From Pachyseris speciosa (Eukaryota; Cnidaria; Anthozoa; Scleractinia; Pachyseridae), in NCBI GenBank assembly GCA_016490735.1, contig JAEMWC010001436.1, positions 100,210 to 164,209 on the forward strand: DNA of 64,000 nt. Reading direction: 5' to 3'. How positions within the stretch are numbered: position 1 is the first letter of the stretch; every line of letters starts with the position of its first letter. Below are positions 54,991-64,000 of the stretch, one piece after another. Below the pieces are notes generated by a model. The model did not search any database, was not told the DNA's origin, and worked only from the letters and a program-made list of their open reading frames with translations. Made by a program: the position numbers and the translations under genes.

Positions 54991-55480
54991 CACGTGGGTC
55001 TTATATTCAGGAAGTAATTTTTCACAACTCTTTCCTTTGAGCGTATATCATCATAAAATCTGCGCAGAATGCTTGCAAAACTCACCCTTTTGTTGCGATC
55101 GTTGAGAAACAGCAAACAATAGTAGCCGCACCGCACACTGTCAATCGCCTGAATTTTGGTTGTCGTTTCGCAGAAAGGTTTTGTTCCCCAGTATTAACAT
55201 TTCTTGTTCCCACTCGGCGGGGGGGGGGGGGGGGTGCTTGCCGAAAGAGTCGAAATATTCCATGTCATTTTTGCCGCGCCAGCAGCAAACCCAATGCGAA
55301 CCCAAACTTCCCAAATCGTCCATGTTGATGATGCAGGGGGAATGGTGCAAAGGTTTGGTCTTTTTGCTTGAGAAAATGCCTTTGAGGGGAATGTGGAGTT
55401 GTTCGCACCACTTCAACAAATCAATGTTGGAAAGCGGTACGTCTTTGAATCTTCCCGCTCCGAGGCGAGGTTTCACCCCA
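54990..55480 (-). pseudogene. Adenain-like cysteine protease (C5/Ulp1 fold)
   Basis: Starts around LSNIDLLKWCEQLHIP. The catalytic His is in GSHWVCCWRG, the acidic residue in MEYFDSFGKHP, and after a frameshift near 55,145 the Gln/Cys box is IQAIDSVRCGYYCLLFLN, placing the nucleophilic Cys in VRCGYYC. The stop is at 54,990. Polinton and adenovirus proteases of this type mature the capsid. A poly-G run on the plus strand (about 55,218-55,234) inserts a run of prolines. The catalytic triad can still be read across the two frames, but this copy is broken. Confidence 0.85.
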
Positions 55481-56151
55481 CGTTCCAAAGAAAGGAGGCG
55501 AGCATTACCGAGGTGGGCTATTGCGCTTGCGCAGTGCACCCCTTTTCCCTTAGATTGGGGTGGAGGGGATTGGGTGGGTATTGAGCGGCGGGGGCGGACG
55601 TGCAACTCTTTTCCTTTCGGTTGGGGTGGAAGGGGTTGGGTGGGTATTGAGCGGTGGGGGCGGACGTGCAACCCTTTCCCAATAAGTTTTGAAACGAGGT
55701 CGATAGCGAAGGGGACACCAATGGACGCCAACATTCCGAGGAAGCGTCCATATTGTGCAACCCCACCACCTCTGACGAACCCGTGGCCAACAAGAAGGTT
55801 CTCAAGTTGCTTTTTTTGTGTGCAGGGGACAACGTTTGCGTCATTTTGTACTGCTGTATTTCTCTCGGACCGAAGCCATGTCCAAAACTGTTCTTCAACA
55901 GCTTTTCTTCGCCGAAACTCAGACCCGCAAGTCCAGCTGTTTTTCCCCAAAGTTTTTGCAACAGGCAGAGCCAAACGAAGCACTGTAGGAAAAGGGTTGC
56001 CACCCCGATGAACGGTATTTTCCATTTGGATCTCGCTCATTTTCAAGTCAACACCGTGCTGCGCGCTGGCGGCTTTTTGCAGGCGGTTGATTTGGGTGGC
56101 CGTCAGAAGGAGTTCGTCACCACGCCCGATTTGCCCAGGCTTCAGCCGCAA
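55480..56151 (-). pseudogene. Polinton ORF upstream of the protease, fused to it
   Basis: In the same open frame as the protease (56,151-55,141), the first ~220 codons are a different protein. It starts MRLKPGQIGRGDELLLTATQ, has a helical repeat-poor middle, a Gly-rich hydrophobic stretch (FLGMLASIGVPFAIDLVSKL) and twice repeated RPHRSIPTQ / RPRRSIPTQ. Polintons commonly carry such a membrane- or DNA-associated protein ahead of the protease. The fusion probably results from loss of the stop and start between two adjacent genes. Frame changes are visible in overlapping frames around 55,900. Confidence 0.6.
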
Positions 56152-56278
56152 ACTGACGGGGGTTTTCGTAGTGAAAGCTTTGTGGAGCTTGGTTTTAGCC
56201 CTTCGGTCAAAAGCAAGTTGTACGGGTGATAGTTGTGTGCCATTCTAAATCAGATTCCAGAATTTTTGTGGGGGGTTT

Positions 56279-57512
56279 TCACAGCACGACCAAATCCTTG
56301 CCGACCTGACGCAGGCCAAACTCTTTTTCTGAAAGGATGGCGGCAAAGATTATGTAATCGTGGGCGTTCGCCGCCTCGTTCAACCGATAATGAAGAATCA
56401 TTTTTTGAGGGTCGCCTGTCATACTCTTCACACCTCGAAGGTCAATGTAAAGGACTGGATACAAGGTGGTGAAGTTTGCGGGTTCATCTGGGTTCCTGTG
56501 TTGTAGTCGTTGGCGCGATATTTGTAGTTGATCGCCGCCCGGCGGATACGCGTCACGTCTTCACCATCGTACTGCAGCTCGGGATAGAAAGTCCCACCAT
56601 ACTCCAGGTGCTCAATTTCGCCGAGTCATCCCCATCCAGATCGAACGTGTCGAAGAATTGGGGGTTGAAGGCGTACGCGTTCTGTTTCCGCGCTTGTTAA
56701 AAGAAAACGAAAACGCGTGCTGCCCTTCGGCCCCTCTTTGTTGCGGGCTCATTGAAAGTGATTCACCCAAATAAGCCCAACGGAGCGGTTTCAGAAAAGT
56801 TTCGTTCACAAGCTTTTGTCCTCTCGGGGTGAACGTTAGCTTTGGCACCATCGAATCGAACTTGGTGATGACGATTCGCCGCCCGGTGTTGTTGTTCTGG
56901 AACAGCAGTTCCTGGTCGTTTTGAAAACCGATTGTGAACCTCAGCTGCAACGAGGGCAACAGTTTGTCTGCCAATGTTTCGAAAAACGAATAGCGGTTGA
57001 GGGGAATGACTGTTTTGACTGTGCTCCCCCCCCCCTTCCGTGGACAAGTGCGCCACGAGCTTTTGCCCCCGCTTTGGTCCCAGCGTCGGCGGTGGCCAAA
57101 GAGTCGGCGGTGTGGAGATACCAAAACTCGTCTCTTGCCACAGTCCGCGCATAATCGTCAGAATACTCCAACAAACTTTTGATGAAAATTATTTTATAGC
57201 ATTATTGGCCTGATAAAGGCGCTTCTCTTCAGAATCGATTGTCAAGTCTTTGATCAATAAAAAAGAGCCGTTGATTGAGGTGGATTGTGTGTCAGCAACC
57301 ACGTTGGCCCCGTCCGCCAGGACTTGAAACTTGTATTCGACCCGGAAATACGCGTTGTACCAATCGTAACTGAGGTCGCGGTTGAGAACGGTCAAAGTCC
57401 AATTGGTTTCGTCTTGGTGTTGCCCATTCGGTAGTGTTGTCAGCGGGCGGTCCAGAGTAATTTGCTGGAGCTCTGATGTCACGAGATATTTTTCCGGATC
57501 GCGAAAAGCCAT
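56279..57512 (-). pseudogene. Polinton major capsid protein (double jelly roll)
   Basis: Runs from ATG at 57,512 (MAFRDPEKYLVTSELQQITL) to a stop at 56,279. First part: NGSFLLIKDLTI, then a stop and frameshift at 57,189. It continues SLLEYSDDYARTVARDEFWY, then after further shifts NRYSFFETLADKLLPSLQL, ELLFQNNNTGRRIVITKF and KLVNETFLKPLRWAY, and finishes LYIDLRGVKSMTGDPQK and FAAILSEKEFG. These blocks are characteristic of Polinton/adintovirus hexon-type capsid proteins. At least four frameshifts over about 410 codons; a C run at about 57,028 marks one. Non-functional. Confidence 0.88.
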
Positions 57513-57577
57513 CGTGTATACCCTGACAAAAAAACCAACGTTGGTTTGCTAGCAGGCGCCCCAACTTCAACATCGTT

Positions 57578-57905
57578 TCACGTTCGGACTGTGGGAGCGC
57601 TCTTGCGTGCTTCGGGGGCCTTGCTCTTGCTCAACACGGCTCGGACTTTGCCACCCCCCCCCCCCTTTTTCGACGACCATCTTCCTACTTTTTCGCCAGC
57701 AGCAGCCGCGGCTTTCTCCGCCGCAGCTTTCGCGGTCTTGGTTGCGCTTATCGTGAAGGCCCGGCCAATGGCCAGCAACGAGTCGCGGACAAACCCCGGA
57801 GCCTTGTGGTTTGAAACGGTATCGCCCCTTTCGTTCGTCAAGAAACTTTGTCCACTCGCTTGGGCTGCTCATTCCGTACACTTCCGGTGAAATTTTTCGG
57901 TTCAT
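57578..57905 (-). pseudogene. Small basic Ala/Lys-rich Polinton protein
   Basis: Starts at ATG 57,905 (MNRKISPEVYGMSSPSEW). A frameshift near 57,840 leads to NHKAPGFVRDSLLAIGRAF, then an Ala/Lys-rich segment (KTAKAAAEKAAAAAGEK) and a basic tail with SKSKAPEARKSAPTVR, stop at 57,578. Composition resembles adenovirus-type core or minor virion proteins, but that is inference from charge and gene position next to the capsid gene. Confidence 0.5.
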
Positions 57906-57914
57906 TCTCGCGTC

Positions 57915-58511
57915 TTACCAAAAGCTCCAAAGCACACGCAAACTGTTGAGATCCACAGGATTGTTGCCCACGTCTGTGACCCGATTTCATGGAGTCGATG
58001 GTGTTTTTGTTGACTGAATGGAATTTGCCCGGCGGGGTTCTTTTTCCGTTTCGTTTGGGGATGTAGTTTGCGTGGACAAAGCTGACACAAAACGTCGCTG
58101 TGCAAATTGCCATCAAGCGGCTTATCAAATCAGTGGAATGAAAGCGAGTCAGCCCCCTCGTTTATGTTCGGGTTTTTGGTTCCGATGAAAGTGTTCGTCT
58201 TGCAAAATTGTTTTCTTAAAACGATCAAATCCTCAAAATCACCTTCAGAAAATCGAGCTCATAACCCTTTTCCACCACAATCACCACTCTCAGAAGCCCA
58301 TAATCGAAATACAGCTCGAAAAAAAATATTTTTTGTCTTTTTCTTCTGCCGACGGGTTTGTTGCACCGGCGTGTTTCTGAATATACCTGTTGATCTGCTC
58401 AATTATACACCACGTTGGAAAAAGTTAAAGTCGTCCAACTGTCGCCTTTTTTGCGCCATTTCAGTGTGTCGTTGTTGTGCCCTTGCTGATGTTTTTCCAG
58501 GAGTAGCTCAT
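57915..58511 (-). pseudogene. Minor capsid (penton-like) Polinton protein
   Basis: Begins at ATG 58,511 (MSYSWKNISKG), continues in another frame as DTLKWRKKGDSWTTLTFSN, then YFFELYFDYGLLRVVIVVEK and YELDF, and ends near 57,915 after a VTDVGNNPVDLNSLRVLWSF stretch. The order (SxSWxNI start, a Thr-rich strand, then VDLN near the end) matches the jelly-roll minor virion protein found next to the major capsid gene in cnidarian Polinton-like elements. Several frameshifts and in-frame stops. Confidence 0.6.
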
Positions 58512-58662
58512 CTGCAGGGTGTCCAGGGCCATTCGTATTTGACTAGAGGGTCTTACTGCAAAGGGAGTGGAAAAAGTGTGTGAAGTGGGTGGGTGCTGAA
58601 GCGGTTGCACCCCGTTTGCGTCAGCGCTTCTGCGGAGTCCAGGATCAGACTGAAACTCTTCA

Positions 58663-59478
58663 TCATATATACCTGTTGACGATTTTCCGTTGCTGTTTGG
58701 TATTTATTACACCTCGATCAACGAGTTCCGCCAACAAAGAAACCATGTCTTGGCGGAGCTTCCAGGAAGTATTCCCCGCGTCGATGATGCCGGCCATCAC
58801 AACTAACTCGTCGATCAAATCATGGGCGGCCTCTCCCCACCACCCAATCCCGCTGCCCTCCCTCTCCCGATCGGAGGGTAATTGCGCGTGGGCAGTCTGC
58901 GGTCGATTGCAGGTCGGCGCGGTGAAATGCCTTCCCTTGGTTCTCTCGATGTCATCGCGCATTTGCCTGAGATCCTCAACGGACTTTCCATGCAGAGGAG
59001 AAGTTTTCTTTTTCACCCTGTAACTGGGGTCGTTTTCATGCATCGTGATGAGTCTGTTGATCGTTCCCAACATGGCTGACTCGTTTGTTGTTTCGAGAAA
59101 TTCTGTCGCCAAAGGTTCCCCCATTCTTGACGTGAGACTTCTTCTTCTTCTTGTTCTCGTGCTTCTTCTTGTTTCTTCTTCTTCTTCTGGAGCGGAAGAA
59201 GGAGGAGGGTTTCAGCATCGGGCTTTAAAGCATTCCACTCGAAGGGGTTAGGTCTGTCGAACTCATCCATCGTGTAGTCGGGCCCTTCCTGTTCCGCCTT
59301 GTCTTCTTTCTCGGCAAGTTTGTCCAATCTGGAGGTGATCGGCTGGAAAAGCTTCGCTGTCGTTTCTTTCCCTAAAGCTTGGGCATATTTGTTCTTTGAT
59401 CACGCGGCTGATTTCATCTCGTTGTTTTTCGAGAGCCACCACTTTTGCGGCCTTCGCTCTCCACTTTTGCACCGCCAT
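58663..59478 (-). pseudogene. Charged, coiled-coil-rich Polinton ORF, function unknown
   Basis: Start ATG at 59,478 (MAVQKWRAKAAKVVALEKQR). A frameshift near 59,390 leads to DKLAEKEDKAEQEGPDYTMD and FDRPNPFEWNALKPDAE, then a Lys/Glu-rich low-complexity part (the plus strand is CTT/TTC-rich, 59,130-59,200), then TTNESAMLGTINRLITMHEN and EDLRQMRDDIERTKG, stop at 58,663. Its start lies only 28 bp from the divergent ATPase start, so the two probably share a promoter. Confidence 0.55.
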
Positions 59479-59506
59479 TGTTTTTGGCGGGGGGTATAAG
59501 AGACAG

Positions 59507-60000
59507 ATGAGATTCAGAAATTACGAGCTTGACTTGCCGCCCGCCAGCGGCTATCAACAATGGCACCATTAAATGCCGGGGGATTATTTCCGGATGTTGA
59601 TTTGGGGACAAGCGGTTCGGGCAAAACGAACACCCTGATGGCTATGATTTACGAGCTGTTGTTTTTCGACAAAAGTGTTCATTTTCTCGCGCAACTTGCA
59701 CCAAAACAAGTACCGGGCCCTCTTGAGCAATTTCGCCTAAAACGTCGACCCTGTGGCGGGTTACCAGGTCATTGAGGCCGTGGAAGGGGACCAAGTGATT
59801 TCGCTCGAGGAGCTGCCGATTGACAACCAAAACATTGCAGTCTTCGACGATCTGCTTTGTGTGAAAAACCAAGCCGACATTGTCAACTATTTCGTCAATG
59901 GGAGGCAGCGCAACTGTTCATCGATTTACCTGTCTCAAAGCTACACAAACACCCCGAAAGACCTTCGCATGAACTGTGGATACTTCTGTATCTTCGACTT
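59507..60000 (+). pseudogene. A32/FtsK-type genome-packaging ATPase
   Basis: ATG at 59,507 reads MRFRNYELDLPPASGYQQW, then an in-frame stop near 59,564 and frame changes. The Walker A box is GTSGSGKTNT (59,605-59,634), Walker B is NIAVFDDLL (59,831-59,857), and the sensor-like SSIYLSQSY lies at about 59,917-59,943. This is the Polinton packaging ATPase that pumps DNA into the capsid (family knowledge). The C-terminal third is missing: right after CGYFCIFDF the frame runs straight into collagen-like triplets, so a deletion has fused it to the next gene. Confidence 0.85.
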
Positions 60001-61245
60001 CGACCAAGGAGACAAAGGCGACAAGGGTGACAAAGGCGAGAAAGGCGAGAAAGGTGACAAAGTCGACAAAGGCGACGCTGGGTCCCGAGGGTCTGCAGGC
60101 CCTTGTGGCACGCAAGGGTTGGAAGCCCAAAGGGGCACAAGGACCGCAAGGGTCGCAAGGGCAAGTGGGCTCAGGGGTGGATTTTCATGAAAACAGACGG
60201 CAGCACCGCGATGACAGGAAACCTCGATATGGGGAGAACCTCATTCAACACGTGGGCTAGGCGAAAGATATTTTGAATGCGGTGAACAAAAGCCTTCTCG
60301 ATTCAGAAATCGCGTAATGCTTGAAACGTGACGGTGAGAGCCCGATTGGGGGATTTGAACATGGCGGGGCATCGAATTCTTGACGTGAAAGACATCGATT
60401 CCGAAACCACCGAAGCTGACGTCGTCAACAAAAAATACGTGAACGCTAGTTTGCGGGCCAAATTTGACGCAATCGCGCCAGCGGATTTGAACATGAACGA
60501 CAACGCGATCATCAATCTCGTTTCCACCTTTCATCGCGACAAACGCGGCGAACAAACGATATGTCGACGAGTATTTTGTCCGAAGAGACGGGACAACAGC
60601 AATGCACGGGATCTTGACATGGGGCAAAACCTCATCACAAACATTAGTGATGCATCACAGCCTTCAGATGTGGTGGCCCCAAGCCAATCCCTTCGAGTAT
60701 TTGATGGACGACATCAATGAGTCTTCGAGTGAGAACAACATCACGGTTCTTCGTATCAACAACTATTCTGCCTCGCCCCATTCCATCAACAAAAACGCAT
60801 ACCTTTTCTCACTGATCAAAGACAAAGACGGAAGCAACCGATCTCGCTCGCGCCTAGGGACCAATCTTTTCCAACTGCCTGTTGGTTACTGCACCTTCGT
60901 TGTCGAATACCTTCCTCCAGAGATGCAGAATGTCAGTGTGACCGCAAGCGCAACCACTTTGTCAATCAGGGGGCAGGCTCGAAAACCTTCCCAGCGGTTG
61001 GTTCGGCAGCTCCTTATGTGAAACCCTTGGTGCAATTTCACAGATGGGCAAGCTCGCCCCCAACTACATATACCTCGATTTGTATGGGGTGTCAACGGAT
61101 TCGTCGCCAGCGGAAGAATGGTGGTCTACGGTGTGAAAGGGTGGGTTTCGAACGTGCCTCGACCGTCTTCGACCAGGTTTGGGCAGTTGCCAGCGGGGAA
61201 ATGAAAATGCAGACGACTTGGATTTGAAACGGGCATTTGCTTTTA
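60001..61245 (+). pseudogene. Collagen/fibre-like Polinton protein
   Basis: 60,006-60,110 encodes Gly-x-y triplets (GDKGDKGDKGEKGEKGDK, then GDAGSRGSAGPCG). After a frame change, phage-tail-like shaft repeats follow: DGSTAMTGNLDMG, LNMAGHRILDVKD with DVVNKKYVN, LNMNDNAIINL, then MHGDLDMGQNLITN. A globular C-terminal part (VLRINNYSASPHSI, PVGYCTFVVEYLPPEM) follows, to about 61,220. The arrangement suggests a trimeric receptor-binding or head fibre. At least four frameshifts. Confidence 0.65.
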
Positions 61246-62442
61246 AACACGAAATTGGGGGGTGATTTGAATTTGAATTACTAAAAAGTTCGCTGTTTCG
61301 CACGTCCGTCGCCGGAATGGTGATGGACACCGCCCTGGACCTGACCATGCGGTTGCTCAAGAGAAAACCGACCTCCCCCATCAACATCTTCGACTTCAAC
61401 CACATCGACCCGACCTTCCGAAGGACCCGTTGAGATGTTGAAACGCCTTTACGCTTTTTTACCACAAGAAACATTGGGGTTACGAAAAGCTTTTCCGAAC
61501 CTTTTAACGCAGAAATTTGCTTTGCAATGTGGTTGCAGGAAAGGTCTTCCTGACTGGGGCTGTTTCTGGAGAAGTGACTCTCAACCCTGGTGTCATTGCT
61601 GGTGACCGCTTTTGGCGCTGTCGTGAGAATTGTCGCGACAGCCAAATATACGACAAAAAAAACCCAAAGGCCGGCTTCACGCGTGGAATACAAGAAAATT
61701 CTTGAACGCCATCAGGTTTCATCTAAAAGGTGAGCCCCTTGATGTGAAAGACTTTCTTGACAAACTCAAGATGATCGACGACTTTGTCAGCGACCACTGC
61801 ACGGAAATTCCTGAAAAGCTTCAGATGAATACGGCGAACGTTTTACCACAGGTTAAAATCCCGCGCCTTGGGGCGGGAAATTCCCATCAAGTGGGAGGGG
61901 CCCTCTTCAAGAACAGCAGTCCACCACCTGTTAAACCTTTCTTTCGCTCGGGGCTGTGTTCTTCCGTTGAATTTTTCGAAAAACAGGTGCAATCTTTTCA
62001 AAGAATTTCTTTTTTGCGCGGACAAGCTTCTTCTGGAACCGCTTGAAAGTAATCGTGGGAAAAAACACAAACGTACTGACCGACCGGTTGGTTGGTTGGA
62101 GGAAATTGGCAAAATTATGGATGACATTTCCAAAAAGCTCCACCGCGCCGTGCCGCACACTTGCCCCCAGGAAACACTTCGGTGTTTACGGCGCAAAAAT
62201 ACCATGTTCTTGCAGAGTTTACGATGTGGTTGTGAGAAATCATGACCGGCAACCACCCTTTCTCTTCTTTTCGGGGACGTGGGCAGTTGTGTCGAGCTCC
62301 TCCACTCGCCCACATGACTGACAAACGAGTTCGAAATCTTCGGTTTTTTGCTGCATCTTTTTCCCGCAGCATAACCCAAAGGTGGAGGTTTTTCGAGAAA
62401 ATCTGTTGTCCGCCATCTTTGCCCCCTTTTACATATGTTGAA
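61246..62442 (+). pseudogene. Unassigned Polinton coding debris
   Basis: Fragments in several plus frames: SVAGMVMDTALDLTMRLL (61,300-61,360), DPTFRRTR before a stop near 61,430, then FLDKLKMIDDFVSDHC with EIPEKLQMNTANV (61,752-61,845), and frame-shifted pieces to 62,400. They probably represent one or two further Polinton genes. I recognise no domain and give no function. Confidence 0.4.
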
Positions 62443-63455
62443 ATGAAAAAACTTTTTTCAAAAATTTATGACAGTCCGAATAGGTATTGGAAGGGGTTCC
62501 CCGCGGCGAAAAAATTGGCACAAGCCGCGGAAGTCATGGAAGATGTTGCAAGAAAGTGACTGTAAAAACGGGCTCTTTGGCAGATCTTTCCTCCCGCTCC
62601 GCGGCGCATTCCTCGCCCAAAGTTTGATGTCCCCACACCCAACACGGTGAACCAAGCCGACTTGCTATTTATGCCCCATGACAAAGTCGGACGCAAACTT
62701 TTCAAATATGCACGGACTGTTGTTGATGTGGCCAGCCGTTTCAAGGAAGCCGAACCCTTGACCTCGAAAAATTCTGATGAAGTTGCTCTGGCTTTCGAAA
62801 GAATTTACAAACGCGGACCGCTGAAATGGCCAAAACTGCTGCAGGCTGACCCAGAACGTGAATTCATGGGTGCTGTCTCTCGAGCGATGGAAAGTCATGG
62901 CAGTGCCATCCGGCGTGGGCATCCTGAGATTCACCACGACCAAGCAATTGTTAAGCGATTTAACCGAATTCTGGCTGAGCGGTTGTTTGGCCACCAATAC
63001 ACTGTCGAGATGCGCCTGCCCGTGGGTCAGCGGTCTGTGGTATGGGTGCAGAGGCTTCCACGAGTTGTTGCCGCTCTCAACAACCAAACCACGCGGCTGT
63101 TAGCGTAAAAACCTATTGATGCAATCAAGCAACGAAGCGTGTTCGCAAAACCAGCAACGGCCCCTTTCAGAGGGCCTGTCAGGGAGGCTGAAATAAGGCT
63201 TCCTGCTGATGTTGAAGTCCGCTATTTCTTTCAACCTGGGGAGTTGGAAGGAGGGGTGCAAAGAGCCACCGACCCAATTGTTCGCTTAAAACTTTCACCA
63301 TTCAACGGGCTATGATGAAATAGAATCAACCTGTCATGTATTCGATTTCCCGCCCTGAGGCGGGAGGTCGCGATTGGCCAAAACGCAGCTTCGTATGTGA
63401 AGAGTTGATGGTTGTCCCACCAGACACTGAATTACCCCCGTCCAACCCCCGCTAA
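62443..63455 (+). pseudogene. Polinton integrase (retroviral-type, RVE fold)
   Basis: From ATG at 62,443 (MKKLFSKIYDSPNRYWKGFP) one frame runs to about 63,300 with in-frame stops at 62,557, 62,563 and 63,106. The catalytic core has the first Asp in QADLLFMP and the second in LLQADPEREF. The third position, normally Glu, is Lys in QAIVKRFNR (62,953-62,955). Downstream, RYFFQPGELEGG is the SH3/chromo-like C-terminal region. After a frameshift, the final part ends PPDTELPPSNPR at TAA 63,453-63,455. In active elements the enzyme inserts the DNA and makes 6-bp duplications; this copy cannot. Confidence 0.88.
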
Positions 63456-64000
63456 CGCGCAAGATGATACTCAATCGGTTCCGTGTGAATTCCGTCCGGC
63501 AGCACGTACCGCTTGTCGTAATAGGCGCTCAGCCCTAGTTTCTGCTGCTCGTAAGTCATCATTCGCCCTTCTCGCATTTGAAAACCTGTGTTAGTTGCCC
63601 AGTCTTTGTTGTCCTGGAGCGCCGCTTTGTAACGCCCCCGGGTCAACCTGTTTTGCTCTTTCGACATCCCCTTCTCGTTGAGTTTTGTTTTTTCCCGTGT
63701 TCGTCTTCCTCGAGAAAGTAGCACTTCGAGCAAAGGGCAATCATTCGCTCACAGACACTCTCCAACTTGAACAGCCCCGGCTCGTGATTGCTCCACTTGT
63801 CCCAAGCCAACCACTGCTTCTTTTCAGCTTCGAACTCCGATCGCAGCTCTGGTTTAATCACGTCTTCCAGCTTGTCGCCGCTGATCGCCATGTAATTGCT
63901 GTCGGTGTCCATTTGGACCAGCTCGAAGTCGCTGCGGTCCACAAATCTGTCGAGAAAGTCGTAGTACAAACTCCAACGATCCGCAACTTGGCAAACTGAT
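63452..64000 (-). pseudogene. Protein-primed DNA polymerase B, C-terminal part (runs off the window)
   Basis: Enters from the right edge in an open frame (RWSLYYDFLDRFVDRSDF), then the motif C equivalent QMDTDSNYMAISG (MDTDS at 63,898-63,912) and the thumb with WDKWSNHEPGLFKLE and MIALCSKCYFLE. A frameshift near 63,700 moves to RLTRGRYKAALQDNKDW, YDKRYVLPDGIHT and stop TAG at 63,452-63,454. The enzyme copies the linear element with a terminal-protein primer (family knowledge). Its stop overlaps that of the integrase, tail to tail. Confidence 0.9.

Larger units (their letters stand above)
48127..64000. mobile_element. Polinton/Maverick (adintovirus-like) element, degraded, right end outside the window
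   Basis: Contains the Polinton gene set: protein-primed PolB, retroviral-type integrase, A32-like packaging ATPase, adenain-like cysteine protease, double-jelly-roll major capsid protein, a minor-capsid-like protein, a phospholipase A2-like protein and a collagen/fibre protein. Genes from 53.8 to 59.5 kb are mainly minus strand, with ATPase, fibre and integrase plus strand and PolB minus strand. The left terminus is placed at 48,127 from the AGTAGTATAT end and the switch from AT-rich host sequence. Frameshifts in nearly every gene make it an old, inactive copy. About 3.6 kb of later insertions sit in its left part. Confidence 0.9.

Noticed and set aside
55160..56011. Long plus-strand frame (283 codons) opposite the protease
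   Set aside because: Antisense shadow of the minus-strand Polinton genes, whose catalytic motifs are clear.

Overview
The window looks like an assembled stretch of a marine invertebrate nuclear genome, most likely a cnidarian such as a stony coral (inference). It has split genes with GT-AG introns, satellite arrays, many MITEs, a tRNA-derived SINE, LINE remnants, an Ngaro-type tyrosine-recombinase retrotransposon and a Polinton/Maverick (adintovirus-like) element. No bacterial gene organisation is present, and no rRNA or CRISPR was seen.

Layout. 1-11,960 is a satellite of about 75 copies of a 160-bp unit that carries a telomere-like TTAGGGTTAG, with decayed copies to 13,110. 13,118-15,460 is a second satellite, a roughly 380-bp dimer of two diverged halves. 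15,500-17,940 is a broken L1/Tx1-type LINE. 19,152-19,729 is a 33-bp minisatellite. 20-23.6 kb holds little apart from one MITE.

23,671-45,064, read on the minus strand, is the only convincing host locus. It encodes a small type I membrane protein with one Ig-like domain, a short Cys-containing stalk and a C-terminal membrane segment. Upstream lies an array of tandem segmental duplications, each unit carrying 67-nt first-exon candidates that encode signal peptides and end in the same splice phase. Three leader classes (A, B, C) are seen; some copies are intact and some broken. This could be a variable-first-exon cluster feeding one Ig/TM body, or the decayed 5' ends of tandem paralogues. One duplicated unit was hit by a young Ngaro element (29,284-34,793) with the A1-ORFs-B1-A2-B2 split direct repeats of that family and ORFs for an SGNH hydrolase, Gag, RT/RNase H and a tyrosine recombinase. 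Nearby are several MITEs, a SINE, a tRNA-like gene and LINE tails.

48,127 to the right edge is a degraded Polinton. It opens with a terminal hairpin and carries a Cys-rich protein, phospholipase A2-like, zinc-ribbon, adenain-like protease, major capsid, minor-capsid-like, packaging ATPase, collagen/fibre, retroviral-type integrase and protein-primed DNA polymerase B genes. Almost every gene has frameshifts or stops. One of its genes has been split by three insertions: a 1,002-bp fold-back element with Polinton-like ends, a TTAA-flanked MITE, and a 256-bp tandem array whose every junction is a complete type I hammerhead ribozyme (a retrozyme array). The ribozyme array and the leader-exon array are the most notable parts of the window.
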